A stretch of DNA of 64,000 bases from Caulobacter sp. 602-2 (GCF_011043625.1 NZ_JAAKGT010000001.1:248001-312000); one strand, 5' to 3'; positions 45,570-54,883 are shown, counted from the stretch's first letter. A program made the numbers and translations. The notes: generated by a model from the sequence alone, not told the origin.

Positions 45570-46671
45570 CGAACACCGTGCCGGCAGAGTAGCCGGCGCC
45601 GAAGCTGCAGATCAGGCCGGTGTCGCCGGGGGCGAAGTCGTCATTGGCGCTGTGGAAGGCGATGATCGAGCCGGCCGAGCTGGTGTTGGCGTATTCGTCG
45701 AGGATGATGACGTTCTCGCCGGCTTCCGGGTCACGGCCCAGCACCTTGCGGGCGATCAGGTCGTTCATGTTGATGTTGGCCTGGTGCAGCCACAGGCGCT
45801 TGAGGGCCGTGGCGTCCAGGCCGATGTCGCCGGCGTGCTCGACGATCATCTCGCTGACCATCGGCACCACCTCGCGGAACACCTTGCGGCCTTCTTGCAC
45901 GAACAGCTTGTCCTTGGCGCCGACGCCTTCGGGGGCGGCGTTGTTGAGGAAGCCGAAGTTGTTGCGGATGTTGTTGGAGAACTGGGTCTTCAGGCGCGTG
46001 CCCAGGATCTCCCAGCCGCCCGTGGCCTGCGAGGCCTCTTCCAGGATCACGGCCGTGGCCACGTCGCCGAAGATGAAGTGGCTGTCGCGGTCCTTGAAGT
46101 TCAGGTGGCCCGAGCAGATCTCGGGATTGACCATCAGCACCGCCTTGGCGCTGCCGGTGGCGATGAAGTCGGCGGCGGTCTTGATGCCGAAGGTGGCCGA
46201 CGAGCAGGCCACGTTCATGTCGAAGGCGAAGCCCTCGATGCCCAGGGCCTGCTGCACCTCGATGGCCATGGCCGGATAGGCGCGCTGCATGTTCGAGGCC
46301 GCGCAGATCACCGCTCCGATTTCCGAGACGGGCTTGCCCCAGGCCGCGATCGCCTGCTGGGCCGCCTTGACGGCCATTTCGGCCAGGATCGAGATCTGGT
46401 CATTCGGGCGCTCGGGCAGGTTCGGGCGCATGACCTCGGGGTCGATGATCCCGTCCTTGTTCATCACGTAGCGGGCCTTGATGCCCGAAGCCTTCTCGAT
46501 GAACTCCGGCGAGGAAGGGGCGAGCGCCGTCACTTCCCCGGCGGCGATGGCCTGCGCATTGGCGGCGTTGAAGCGTTCGACATAGGCGTTGAAGGCGTCG
46601 ACCAGTTCTACGTTCGAGATGCTGAACGGCGGGGTGAAGAGCCCCGTGGCGGCGATGACGGCTTGATGCAA
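45556..46671 (-). CDS. beta-ketoacyl-ACP synthase III-like (FabH family)
   Basis: A thiolase-fold condensing enzyme, 371 aa. The catalytic triad is complete: C156 in NVACSSATFG, His in LHQANINM and Asn in EYANTSSAG. It differs from canonical FabH (~320 aa) by an insertion near the N-terminus (VERFNAANAQAIAAGEVTALAPSSPEFIEK) before the ASGIKAR stretch. It may start fatty-acid chains or make a specialised lipid; the substrate cannot be told. It stands alone, with a 309-bp region upstream. Confidence 0.9.
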   Translation of the reverse strand: MHQAVIAATGLFTPPFSISNVELVDAFNAYVERFNAANAQAIAAGEVTALAPSSPEFIEKASGIKARYVMNKDGIIDPEVMRPNLPERPNDQISILAEMAVKAAQQAIAAWGKPVSEIGAVICAASNMQRAYPAMAIEVQQALGIEGFAFDMNVACSSATFGIKTAADFIATGSAKAVLMVNPEICSGHLNFKDRDSHFIFGDVATAVILEEASQATGGWEILGTRLKTQFSNNIRNNFGFLNNAAPEGVGAKDKLFVQEGRKVFREVVPMVSEMIVEHAGDIGLDATALKRLWLHQANINMNDLIARKVLGRDPEAGENVIILDEYANTSSAGSIIAFHSANDDFAPGDTGLICSFGAGYSAGTVFVRKR

Positions 46672-46980
46672 GGCGGCGGTCCCGATGGGCCGGCGCGCGA
46701 CATGGGCGCGCCGATCTGATCACTGTTTGGACGCGATCAATAGCACGCCCCGCGCCGCCGTCACCTGCCAAGCGGGCGTGTCCCGTCTGCATCGCTTGCG
46801 GCTATTCGACCTGCCGCAGCGGAACTTTCGGCCGGCGGCCATAATCGCCGGTTCAAATGTCGGAAACGTCACGCAATGGCCCCAAACAGGTCAGGGTGCG
46901 GTCAAATCCGGGCCTCGTTGCCCCAATACCCAGAGGAGGCTGAGGGAGCACAAGAAATCCCAGTACCAGGAGTAAAAATA
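46672..46980. other. intergenic region between ketoacyl synthase and outer-membrane protein
   Basis: No gene is visible in these 309 bp. It must hold the divergent promoters of both neighbours. A GGAAC element at ~46820 and a CATAAT-like box at ~46839 are the most promoter-like pieces, but neither has a matching partner at good spacing. Confidence 0.5.
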
Positions 46981-47517
46981 ATGAAGGTTCTCATGTCTGC
47001 GGCCGTGGCCGCCATGTCGGTCGCTGCTGTTCCGGTCCTGGCTCATGCTCAATCGAGCTCGCCGGAAATCTACGGCAACCTCGGTTACAACAGCTCGCGC
47101 GCGGAAGGCGCCGACACCGGTGCGGTGCAAGGCCGCCTGGGCGCGAAGCTGACCCCGCACTTCGGCGTCGAGGGCGAACTGTCCGGCGGCGTGAAGGACG
47201 ACAACATCGACCGCGCCGGCGTCCGCTCCAGCATCGAGCAGACTCACTCGGCCGCCGTCTATGGCGTCGGCTTCCTGCCGGTGAGCCCGAACATCGACCT
47301 GATCGGCCGCGTCGGCTACGGCAACACCCAGTTCAAGCAGAAGCTGGCCGGCGTTGAGAGCAAGTTCGACGCCGACAGCGTCAACTACGGCGTCGGCGCC
47401 CAGTACAAGTTCGACGACAAGAACGGCGTGCGCGTCGACTACACGCGCCAGCAATTCCGCGACAACGACGCCGACGACGCCAACGTCGTGTCGGTGGGCT
47501 ACGCCCGCAAGTTCTAG
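46981..47517 (+). CDS. outer-membrane beta-barrel protein (opacity/OmpA-like barrel)
   Basis: A signal peptide (MKVLMSAAVAAMSVAAVPVLAHA-Q) leads a 155-residue barrel with about eight amphipathic strands (EIYGNLGYNSS, GRLGAKLTPHFGVEGELSG, IDLIGRVGYGNTQ, VNYGVGAQYKFDD, VVSVGYARKF). It ends in Phe, the usual BamA recognition residue. AGGAG lies 8-9 nt before the ATG, and the strong terminator downstream suggests abundant expression. Confidence 0.92.
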   Translation: MKVLMSAAVAAMSVAAVPVLAHAQSSSPEIYGNLGYNSSRAEGADTGAVQGRLGAKLTPHFGVEGELSGGVKDDNIDRAGVRSSIEQTHSAAVYGVGFLPVSPNIDLIGRVGYGNTQFKQKLAGVESKFDADSVNYGVGAQYKFDDKNGVRVDYTRQQFRDNDADDANVVSVGYARKF

Positions 47518-47533
47518 GGCTTGGGCCAAAGAA

Positions 47534-47575
47534 AAAGCGCGCCGCTCTCCTTCGAGGGCGGCGCGCTTTGCCTTG
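47534..47575 (+). terminator. terminator after the outer-membrane protein gene
   Basis: A perfect 12-bp stem AAAGCGCGCCGC / GCGGCGCGCTTT with an inner CTC/GAG and a TTCG-containing loop. A-rich before and T-rich after, so it may work for both convergent genes. Confidence 0.85.
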
Positions 47576-47588
47576 TCTCGTCGAAACC

Positions 47589-47996
47589 TCAGGCGAAGGT
47601 TTCGGCGGCGTCCTTGTGGGTCTGCTTCGGATCGGCGCCGAACTTGTTCGGGCCGGTGGTGCCCGGCAGCAGGTAGAAGACCAGCAGCACGATGGCGCCG
47701 ATCAGCGGGATCAGGCCGATGAGGATCCACCAGGCCGAACGGTCGGTGTCGTGCAGGCGGCGGAACGAGACCGCGAGGCTGGGAACGAGCATCGCCAGCG
47801 AGAACGCCAGGTTCACCAGGCTCAGGGCGTCGAAGCCGCCATTCTCCAGGCTGTCGAAACCGCCCGTGGCGATCCGCAGGATGGTGATGACCATGCTGAC
47901 AGCGAAGGTGAACAGCGCGAAGAGCCAGTATTCCGAACGACGAGCGCGTCCGGAAAATTGCGCGTACTTGCGCAGCGGTTCGAACATCAAAGACAT
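47589..47996 (-). CDS. DUF805 family membrane protein
   Basis: 135 aa with about four hydrophobic helices and the typical DUF805 pattern: FSGRARRSEYWLFALF near the start and VSFRRLHDTDRSAWWILIGLIPLIGAIVLLVFYLLPGTTGPN later. Function of the family is unknown. An upstream in-frame extension is rejected because it lacks the conserved start MSLMFEPLRKY. Confidence 0.92.
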   Translation of the reverse strand: MSLMFEPLRKYAQFSGRARRSEYWLFALFTFAVSMVITILRIATGGFDSLENGGFDALSLVNLAFSLAMLVPSLAVSFRRLHDTDRSAWWILIGLIPLIGAIVLLVFYLLPGTTGPNKFGADPKQTHKDAAETFA

Positions 47997-48134
47997 ACCC
48001 GTTTCCCTTACCCCGCGTGATGCGTGCGGTTCGCAACTTGAGCGGCGAATCCAGTTGCGTAAACCCCTGTTCTGACGCTTGACGTGATCGCTGGTCGGCC
48101 AGACCTTCGACCCAAAACGGGGGAGGAGGCGGCG

Positions 48135-48524
48135 ATGGACAAGGCGCTGCTCGTACAGTTGCTGGGCTCGGCGCTTGCCGTCGCCCTGCTGGTGGGTCTT
48201 TCGGCCTGGGCGCGGATCGCGCGACCGACGGCGCCGCTGGACGAGGCGGCCGCTCGGCGGCTGCTGGCGGACGAGTTTCCGGATCATCGGGTCACAGCCG
48301 TCTGGATCGGCGGCGACGGCGCCAGCGTCGTGGCCCGCGCCGACGAAGATCTGGCTCTGGTGCTCTGGCGCAAGGGTGACGGCTATGTGGCGCGTTCGGC
48401 CGCCTGGGGCGACGTCGTCGCGGCCCGTCCCGCCGAAGGGAGCGTGCGCCTGGCGGCCGTCGACGGCGCGCCGCGGCTTCGCCTGGGCCAGTGCCCCTGG
48501 CCGCCGCAGGAGGCCGCCGCATGA
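48135..48524 (+). CDS. membrane-anchored hypothetical protein, 129 aa
   Basis: One N-terminal transmembrane helix (LLVQLLGSALAVALLVGLSAWA) is followed by a ~95-residue soluble domain (DEAAARRLLADEFPDHRVTAVWIGGDGASVVARADEDLALVLWRKGDGYV). GGAGGAGG lies 5 nt before the ATG. Family not recognised. It overlaps the sterol-desaturase-family gene by ATGA, so the two products are probably made together and may work together at the membrane. Confidence 0.8.
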   Translation: MDKALLVQLLGSALAVALLVGLSAWARIARPTAPLDEAAARRLLADEFPDHRVTAVWIGGDGASVVARADEDLALVLWRKGDGYVARSAAWGDVVAARPAEGSVRLAAVDGAPRLRLGQCPWPPQEAAA

Positions 48525-49492
48525 AGCCCGCCTTCGATCCGGTCCAGCTGGCGATCCCGTTCTTCGTGGTCGCCATCGTGCTGGAGGTTCTGCTGGCCCG
48601 CTTCGGCAAGGCGCGGGCCAACTACGAGCCGCGCGACGCGGCGACCTCGCTGATGATGGGGCTGGGCAGCACGATCGCGGGCCTACTGACCGGGGGCGCG
48701 GTCTTCGCCGCCAGTCTCTGGGCGTACGAGCATAGGCTGTTCACGATCCCGATGACCGCGGTGTGGGCCTGGGTCGTGCTCTTCTTCGCCGAAGACCTGA
48801 CCTACTACTGGTTTCACCGCCTGGCGCACGAGCGGCGGTTCTGGTGGGCCAGCCACGTCAACCACCACAGCTCCACCCACTACAATCTGACGACCGCGTT
48901 GCGACAGACCTGGACCGGCGGCGTGGCCGGGACCTGGCTCCTGTGGCTGCCGCTGTCCTTCCTGGGTTTCCCGCCGGCCATGGTGGCGATCCAGAAGGGG
49001 ATCAGCCTCGTCTATCAGTTCTGGATCCATACCGAGGCCGTGCGCCGCATGCCGGCCTGGTTCGAGGCGGTGTTCAACACCCCTTCGCACCACCGGGTGC
49101 ACCACGCCCGCAACCCGCGCTATCTCGACGCCAACTACGCGGGGATCCTGATCATCTGGGACCGGATGTTCGGCACCTTCATCCCCGAGGACGACGCCGA
49201 ACCTTGCCGCTACGGGATCGTGCGGAACCTGCCCAGCTTCAACCTCTTCACCAACGTCTTCCACGAGTGGATCGGCATCGCCAAGGACCTGGCCGGCAGC
49301 CGCTCGCCGCGCGAGGTGATCGGCTATCTCTTCGGCCCGCCGGGGTGGAGCCCCGACGGCTCGCGGGAAACCTCCCACACCCTGAAGGCCAAGTGGCGGG
49401 CGCGGGAGGAGAGGGCGGCAGCCGAGGTCAGGGATGAAGCTCCCGCCCTTCGACAGGCTCAGGGTGAGGATTTACTGCAAGGCCGGAAGTAG
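48521..49492 (+). CDS. sterol desaturase / fatty-acid hydroxylase family protein
   Basis: Integral-membrane di-iron oxygenase of 323 aa. The histidine clusters are intact: FHRLAHE, HVNHHSS, and HRVHHAR, within about four hydrophobic segments. Members hydroxylate or desaturate sterols, fatty acids or ether lipids; the substrate here is unknown. The C-terminal ~15 residues (ALRQAQGEDLLQGRK) are encoded by a dispersed repeat, so the original stop may have been lost. Coupled to the upstream 129-aa gene. Confidence 0.92.
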   Translation: MKPAFDPVQLAIPFFVVAIVLEVLLARFGKARANYEPRDAATSLMMGLGSTIAGLLTGGAVFAASLWAYEHRLFTIPMTAVWAWVVLFFAEDLTYYWFHRLAHERRFWWASHVNHHSSTHYNLTTALRQTWTGGVAGTWLLWLPLSFLGFPPAMVAIQKGISLVYQFWIHTEAVRRMPAWFEAVFNTPSHHRVHHARNPRYLDANYAGILIIWDRMFGTFIPEDDAEPCRYGIVRNLPSFNLFTNVFHEWIGIAKDLAGSRSPREVIGYLFGPPGWSPDGSRETSHTLKAKWRAREERAAAEVRDEAPALRQAQGEDLLQGRK

Positions 49493-49520
49493 CCCTCATC
49501 CTGCGTTGAAGGACGAGGGC
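49449..49520. repeat. dispersed repeat overlapping a gene end
   Basis: CTTCGACAGGCTCAGGGTGAGGA followed by CCCTCATCCTGCGTTGAAGGAC forms an imperfect palindrome of the same CTCATCCTGAG-type as elsewhere in the window. Its left half is translated as the tail of the upstream gene. Confidence 0.65.
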
Positions 49521-49532
49521 TTGATCCCGAGC

Positions 49533-50840
49533 CTACTTCGCCTTGGCCAGTTCCACCGCGTAGACGTGGTTGGCGCCGTGCATGTTGGAGCGGAACACCA
49601 TCCACTTGCCGTCGGGCGTGAAGTTGACGTTCGGCTCCAGGCGGTAGTCGTGGGCGCTCATGTTGACCAGCTTCTCGGCGTCGATGACGCCGGGGCGGAT
49701 CAGGTGCTCGGAGTCCGGGGCGTGGATGCCGGCGACGTCGGGAATGCCGCGCGGGTGCATCAGGTAGAGCCACTTTCCGTCGGGCGCGTGGGCGACCATC
49801 TCGCTGTCGCCGCCGTCGCCGGCGAACAGCTTGCCGTCGGGGCTGGAGTTGAAGTGCACCGACCAGGCGTTGCGCTCGACGTGGTACCAGGCGCGCTTGC
49901 CGGTCGCGATCTCGTAGCCGGCCACCCAGAAGTCTTCGCCGCGCGGGGTCTGCAGGTCGTACCAGACGGTCTTGCCGTCGGCGCTGAACCACTCGTGGCC
50001 GGCGATCTCCATGTTCATGGTGCGGGTGTGGATCTTCACCGGCTTGGCGCCCGGCTGGTCGGTGCGCAGCAGCCACAGCCGGTCGACCTTGTGCCAGGGA
50101 CCCTCGTGGCAGAACATCAAGAGGTTCGGGTCGGTCGGCGAGAACTGCAGGTGGTTCAGCCAGTCGGTCGCCGCGTGCACGACGCGCTTCTCGCCCGTGC
50201 GGGTGTCGATGACGAACATCTCCATCGGTATCTTCGATTCGAGCCGCTCGTTCAGGCGCACTTCCTTGGCCTCGGCGAAGCTCAGCGGCTTGCCGTCCGG
50301 ACCGACCGCCTCGTAGGCGGCCTGGTCGAAGCGGTTGTCGCGCTTGAGCATGCCGTCGGGACGGGTCTCGATCTCGGGCTTGGTGACGACCACGCCGCCC
50401 AGCAGGGTCTCGTCGGCGTTGATCGTCTGAATGTCGCCGCGGTCGAACCTGGCGACCACGCGCACCTTCTTGCTGTCGATGTCGACGGCCTTGACCACCC
50501 GGGTCTTGCCCTCGGTGACGATATAGTAGGCCGAGCGGGTCTTGCGGCCGACGAACAGGAACTTGCCGTCCTCCTCGACCAGCGGCGCCAGCTTGCGGGT
50601 GGCCAGGTCGACCGTGCTCAGGCCCTTGGGCGTGGCGATGACCAGCTTGTCGCCCTGAGGCGTGTAGCCGTTGTAGTTGAAGTAGAGGCTGCTCGAGCCC
50701 GGCTCGTCCGACAGGCGCACGACGCGATGGCCGGTGTCCTTGTCGATCCATTCGCGCGGCGGCTGGGCGGCCGGCGCTTGGGCGAAGGCGGGCAGGGCGA
50801 GAGCGAAGGCGGTCGCCAGGCCGATCAGGACGGTTTTCAC
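49533..50840 (-). CDS. oligogalacturonate lyase (PL22 family)
   Basis: This enzyme splits unsaturated digalacturonate from pectin breakdown. The 435-aa protein has a Sec signal (VLIGLATAFALALPAFA-Q), so unlike the cytosolic E. coli-type Ogl it is predicted periplasmic. The seven-bladed propeller pattern and family motifs are seen: GYTPQGDKLVIATPKGLSTV, DWLNHLQFSPTDPNLLMFCHEGPW, AGHEWFSADGKTVWYD, and DYRLEPNVNFTPDGKWMVF, with conserved His residues in HEGPW and GHEWF. The GTG start overlaps the lyase stop upstream (GTGA), so the two pectin genes form an operon. Confidence 0.88.
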   Translation of the reverse strand: MKTVLIGLATAFALALPAFAQAPAAQPPREWIDKDTGHRVVRLSDEPGSSSLYFNYNGYTPQGDKLVIATPKGLSTVDLATRKLAPLVEEDGKFLFVGRKTRSAYYIVTEGKTRVVKAVDIDSKKVRVVARFDRGDIQTINADETLLGGVVVTKPEIETRPDGMLKRDNRFDQAAYEAVGPDGKPLSFAEAKEVRLNERLESKIPMEMFVIDTRTGEKRVVHAATDWLNHLQFSPTDPNLLMFCHEGPWHKVDRLWLLRTDQPGAKPVKIHTRTMNMEIAGHEWFSADGKTVWYDLQTPRGEDFWVAGYEIATGKRAWYHVERNAWSVHFNSSPDGKLFAGDGGDSEMVAHAPDGKWLYLMHPRGIPDVAGIHAPDSEHLIRPGVIDAEKLVNMSAHDYRLEPNVNFTPDGKWMVFRSNMHGANHVYAVELAKAK

Positions 50841-52801
50841 GGCTTCACCTTCACGGCGGCGACGTTCGGACGCTCGGGGTTCTTCATGCCGTGCCCCAGG
50901 TAGAAGCTGGTGTGCGGCGGCTGGTTGTAGGCGGTGTTCTGCCAGGCGATCCCGGCGCGATAGACCGGATCGTGCATCAGGGTGACCAGGCGGCGGTCGG
51001 TCGCATAGGGCGTCACGTAGATGCGCAGGAAGGTGTTGTCCTCCGAGCGCAGGATCACCTCCTCGCGCCAGTCGCCCAGGATGTCGGCCGACAGGGTCGG
51101 GGTGGCCTTGGTGCCGTTGTTCGAGGTCATGCCCTCGGCGTTCAGCAGCACCTTGCTCTCGCCCTTCAGCCAGTCCCATTTGAAGATCTTGTTGCGGTCG
51201 AGCAGCTCGCGCAGCTCGTCGCCATCCCACCAGACGCCGAAGTTCATCTGCGGCGGGCGCTTGACGCCTTCGATCGGCTTGCCCTTGACGGTGTAGAGGA
51301 CGTCGGAGTTGCTGGCCCAGGCCTCGGCGCCCGGGAAGCGCGGATCGATGTCGAAGGCGACGCCGCGGCCGGTGTCCTTGTCGGTCGGCGTGGTCCACAG
51401 CACTTCGCCGGTCTTGGCGTCGACCATGGCCGAGCCGATGCCGCCGTTCATCTTAGGGCTCTCATTGACGCCGAAGCGCTCGAGGCCCGGACGGTCGGGG
51501 TCCAGGTCGCCCAGGTGCAGGGCGTCGCCGTGATAGAGCTTGGCGGTCCACAGCGGCTTGCCGTCGGCGTCCAGCGCCATCGAGCCGTAGACGATCTCGT
51601 CGCAGCCGTCGCCGTTGAGGTCGCCGATCGACAGCTGGTGGTTGCCCTGGCCGCCGAAGCCTTCCGGCACGCCGGGGGCGGCGCTGTCGAACACCCAGCG
51701 CTGGGTGATCTTGCCGTTCCTGAAGTCCCAGGCGCTGACCGTGGTGCGGGCGTAGTAGCCGCGGCCCATGATGATGCTGGGATGCTGGCCGTCCAGATAG
51801 GCCGTGCCCGCCAGGAAACGGTCGGAGCGGTTGGCGTAGCCGTCGCCCCAGAGCTTGGTCATCTGCTCGGTGGTGGGGGCGTCGGTGGTCGGATCGCGCG
51901 GCGCGGCGAACGGAACCGAATCCAGGGCGGCGCCGGTGCGGCCGTCGAACACGGTCAGGAACTCCGGTCCTTTCAGGATCCGGCCCGTCAGCTTGGCGAC
52001 CATGGCGCCGTCCGGCTTGATCTCGGCGCCGGTCTTGTCCTTGGTCGGGGTCTCGACCGGGCCGCCGCGCCAGTCGGCGTTGGCGTCGCCCAGCACCTTG
52101 CCCGTACCGTCGACCGTGCCGTCCGAGGTGCGCACGGCGATCTCGGCCCGGCCGTCGCCGTCGAAGTCGAAGACCTGGAACTGGGTGTAGTGGGCGCCGG
52201 CGCGGATGTTGCGGCCAAGATCGATGCGCCACAGGCGCTTGCCGTCCAGCGTATAGGCGTCCAGCAGCACCGGACCGGTATAGCCCGAGAAGGCGTTGTC
52301 CTTGGAGTTGGTCGGATCCCACTTGAGGACGATCTCGTAGCGGCCGTCGCCGTCGAGGTCGCCGACGCTGGCGTCGTTGGCGGTGTACTCGTAGGCCACG
52401 CCGTCGGGGGTCACGCCGCCGGCGGGCTTCTGCAGCGGGATCGTCAGGAAGCCGTCCTTCAGGGCGATGGTCTCGCCCTCGACCGGGCCGTCCTTGCCCT
52501 TGGTCACGGTCTTGAGGGTGTAGCGCGATCCGGCGACGCCGGCCTTGTCGACGAAGTTGGTGGCGAAGGCGAGCGGCTTGGCGTTCAGCTTCTTGCCGTC
52601 GCGATAGAGATTGAAGGCCAGCCCCGGAGCGTCTTCGCCGGTGTAGCGCCAGGAGACCAGCACGCCGCCGTCGACGGCGGGGGCGGCGACCAGGCCGCGG
52701 TCGAGATGCTCGACCTGGCGCGGGGCGGCGAGAGCGGGCAGGGCCAGCAGCGAAGCGGCGGCAGAGGCCAGCATGGCGGCCTTGCGAAGGCGGTAGGGCA
52801 T
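50837..52801 (-). CDS. rhamnogalacturonan lyase (PL11 family)
   Basis: Secreted or periplasmic lyase that cleaves the rhamnogalacturonan-I backbone of pectin. A signal peptide (AAMLASAAASLLALPALA-A) precedes 630 residues. The N-terminal fibronectin-like domain has VVSWRYTGEDAPGLAFNLYRDG-type sequence. The eight-bladed propeller has calcium-binding loops DLDGDGRYE, DFDGDGRAE and DLNGDGCDE, and the C-terminal part ends AYNQPPHTSFYLGHGM. GGGGGG lies ~7 nt before the ATG. It is first in a two-gene operon with the oligogalacturonate lyase. Confidence 0.93.
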   Translation of the reverse strand: MPYRLRKAAMLASAAASLLALPALAAPRQVEHLDRGLVAAPAVDGGVLVSWRYTGEDAPGLAFNLYRDGKKLNAKPLAFATNFVDKAGVAGSRYTLKTVTKGKDGPVEGETIALKDGFLTIPLQKPAGGVTPDGVAYEYTANDASVGDLDGDGRYEIVLKWDPTNSKDNAFSGYTGPVLLDAYTLDGKRLWRIDLGRNIRAGAHYTQFQVFDFDGDGRAEIAVRTSDGTVDGTGKVLGDANADWRGGPVETPTKDKTGAEIKPDGAMVAKLTGRILKGPEFLTVFDGRTGAALDSVPFAAPRDPTTDAPTTEQMTKLWGDGYANRSDRFLAGTAYLDGQHPSIIMGRGYYARTTVSAWDFRNGKITQRWVFDSAAPGVPEGFGGQGNHQLSIGDLNGDGCDEIVYGSMALDADGKPLWTAKLYHGDALHLGDLDPDRPGLERFGVNESPKMNGGIGSAMVDAKTGEVLWTTPTDKDTGRGVAFDIDPRFPGAEAWASNSDVLYTVKGKPIEGVKRPPQMNFGVWWDGDELRELLDRNKIFKWDWLKGESKVLLNAEGMTSNNGTKATPTLSADILGDWREEVILRSEDNTFLRIYVTPYATDRRLVTLMHDPVYRAGIAWQNTAYNQPPHTSFYLGHGMKNPERPNVAAVKVKP

Positions 52802-52894
52802 TGAGCTTCCCCCCAAGGGATTATGCGCGTTGTTGGACCGATCTTCGCATGCCGACCAAAAGTCGCAAGAAATTTCCCATAAATTGCATCGTTG

Positions 52895-52909
52895 TTTCAT
52901 ATATTGAAA
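52895..52909. promoter_or_regulatory. candidate operator of the pectin lyase operon
   Basis: TTTCATATATTGAAA, arms TTTCA/TGAAA around TATAT, lies ~95 bp upstream of the lyase start in an AT-rich patch. The surrounding GTTTCAT resembles half of a KdgR-type site, but the match is only partial. The 349-bp divergent region 52802-53150 holds no gene. A CGCCGG/CCGGCG hairpin at 52919-52937 is also present. Confidence 0.4.
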
Positions 52910-53150
52910 TTCAAGCTTCGCCGGTTGAGTTCCGGCGCGGATTTCGCTTCGCGGTTTGGCTTGCGCGGGGCAGGGTGCCGAACGGACAGTTTTTCTACGG
53001 GGCTCGCCCGAGAAATCTCAATTGACCCCATCGGCGCAGTGGAGATTTAAGCGCTCCAACTTGGCGCCGGTTCGACGTCGAGGCGCCGCGCGCGCATTTG
53101 TTCACCCAAAGGCCGCGTGCCGCAGCCGGAACCAGGACGACGATCAGGAC

Positions 53151-54020
53151 ATGACCGCCGACTCCCTTGCCGCGCAACGCCCCGCCGCGGCGCGTCGTCC
53201 GCTGTTTCGCAGGCGGTCAGCGATTCCCGGGTTCGGCCTGACCCTGGGCGTGACGCTGTCGATCCTGTCGCTGGTGGTGCTGATTCCCCTCTCGGCCGTC
53301 GCGCTGAAGGCGGCCGAGCTGTCGCCGTCCGAGTTCGTCGCCGCCGCCTTTTCCGAGCGCGCTCTGGCCGCCTATCGCCTGACCTTCGGGGCTGCGCTGG
53401 TGGCGGCGATCGCCAACGGCGTGTTCGGCGTGCTGACCACCTGGGCGCTGGTGCGCTACGAGTTTCCGGGCAAGACCATCATCAACGCCCTGGTCGACCT
53501 GCCCTTCGCCCTGCCGACCGCCGTGGCCGGCATCGCCCTGGCCACCCTCTATGCGCCCAACGGCTGGATCGGGCAGTTCCTGACCCCGCTCGGGATCAAG
53601 GCCGCCTACAACCCGGCCGGCGTCACCATCGCCCTGATCTTCATCGGCCTGCCGTTCGTGGTCCGCACGATCGAGCCGGTGATGCGCGACCTGTCGGCCG
53701 ACGTCGAGGAGGCCTCGGCCAGCCTTGGCGCGGGGCGCCTGCAGACGATCTGGCGCGTGATCCTGCCGGCGCTGGGTCCGGCCTGGCTGACCGGCTTCGC
53801 CATGGCCTTTGCGCGTGGCGTCGGCGAGTACGGCTCGGTGATCTTCATCGCCGGCAACATGCCCTACAAGTCCGAGATCGCGCCGCTGCTGATCATCATC
53901 CAGCTGGAGCAGTTCCAGTACGCCCAGGCCGCCTCGATCGCGGTGGTCATGCTGGTGGTGTCTTTCCTGATGCTGTTCGTCATCAACGCCATCCAGGCCT
54001 TTTCCCGGAGGTTCGTCTGA
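53151..54020 (+). CDS. cysT: sulfate/thiosulfate ABC importer permease CysT
   Basis: Inner-membrane permease of 289 aa with six helices. The CysT-type EAA loop is EEASASLGAGRLQTIWRVILPALG, and AFARGVGEYGSVIFIAGNMPY is highly typical for sulfate permeases. ATG at 53151 was chosen; the open frame upstream is not permease-like. It overlaps cysW by TGATG. A substrate-binding protein gene (sbp/cysP) is not next to it. Confidence 0.95.
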   Translation: MTADSLAAQRPAAARRPLFRRRSAIPGFGLTLGVTLSILSLVVLIPLSAVALKAAELSPSEFVAAAFSERALAAYRLTFGAALVAAIANGVFGVLTTWALVRYEFPGKTIINALVDLPFALPTAVAGIALATLYAPNGWIGQFLTPLGIKAAYNPAGVTIALIFIGLPFVVRTIEPVMRDLSADVEEASASLGAGRLQTIWRVILPALGPAWLTGFAMAFARGVGEYGSVIFIAGNMPYKSEIAPLLIIIQLEQFQYAQAASIAVVMLVVSFLMLFVINAIQAFSRRFV

Positions 54021-54865
54021 TGGCGCGCGCCCGTCACCCCACCGAGGATCCGACCTGGGTCAAGGCGCTGGTCATCGGCGTCGTCATGGTCTTCCTGGCG
54101 CTGGTGCTGATCCTGCCGCTGGTCGCGGTGTTCGCCGAGGCCCTGCGCAAGGGCGTGCCGGCGGCCGTTGAGGCCGTGCTGCACGAGGACGCGCTGGCGG
54201 CGGTCAAGCTGACCCTGCTGACGGCGGCCATCGCCGTGCCGTTCAACGCCATCTTCGGCCTCTGCGCCTCCTGGGCCGTGGCCAAGCACGACTTTCCGGG
54301 CAAGGCCTTCCTGATCACCCTGATCGACCTGCCGTTCTCGGTTTCGCCCGTCGTGGCGGGCCTGATCTACGTGCTGGTGTTCGGCATGCAGGGCTGGCTG
54401 GGCGAATGGCTGCTCGACAACGACCTGAAGGTCATCTTCGCCGTGCCCGGCATCGTGCTGGCCACCGTGTTCGTGACCTTCCCGTTCGTCGCCCGCGAGC
54501 TGATCCCGCTGATGCAGGAGCAGGGAACCAGCGAGGAGGAGGCCGCCATCTCGATGGGCGCTTCTGGCCTCTACACCTTCTGGCGGGTGACCACGCCCAA
54601 CGTGCGCTGGGGCCTGCTGTACGGCGTGCTGCTGTGCAACGCCCGCGCCATGGGTGAGTTCGGGGCGGTGTCGGTGGTCAGCGGCCACATCCGCGGCCTG
54701 ACCAACACCATGCCGCTGCATGTCGAGATCCTCTACAACGAGTACGACTTCGTGGGGGCGTTCGCGGTCGCGGCTCTGCTGTGCCTGCTCGCCATCGTCA
54801 CCCTCGTGCTGAAGACCGCCCTCGAAGTCGCCCAGCCGGCCGTTCGCGGCCGCGGCGGACACTAA
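54020..54865 (+). CDS. cysW: sulfate/thiosulfate ABC importer permease CysW
   Basis: The second permease subunit, 281 aa. Family signs are FSVSPVVAGLIYVLVFGMQG, EEEAAISMGASGLYTFWRVTTPN (EAA loop) and NARAMGEFGAVSVVSGHIRG. It shares one base with the end of cysT and is followed after 18 nt by cysA, so cysTWA form one operon. A heterodimer with CysT makes the channel. Confidence 0.95.
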   Translation: MARARHPTEDPTWVKALVIGVVMVFLALVLILPLVAVFAEALRKGVPAAVEAVLHEDALAAVKLTLLTAAIAVPFNAIFGLCASWAVAKHDFPGKAFLITLIDLPFSVSPVVAGLIYVLVFGMQGWLGEWLLDNDLKVIFAVPGIVLATVFVTFPFVARELIPLMQEQGTSEEEAAISMGASGLYTFWRVTTPNVRWGLLYGVLLCNARAMGEFGAVSVVSGHIRGLTNTMPLHVEILYNEYDFVGAFAVAALLCLLAIVTLVLKTALEVAQPAVRGRGGH

Positions 54866-54883
54866 ACGGAACGCGAAGACGCC

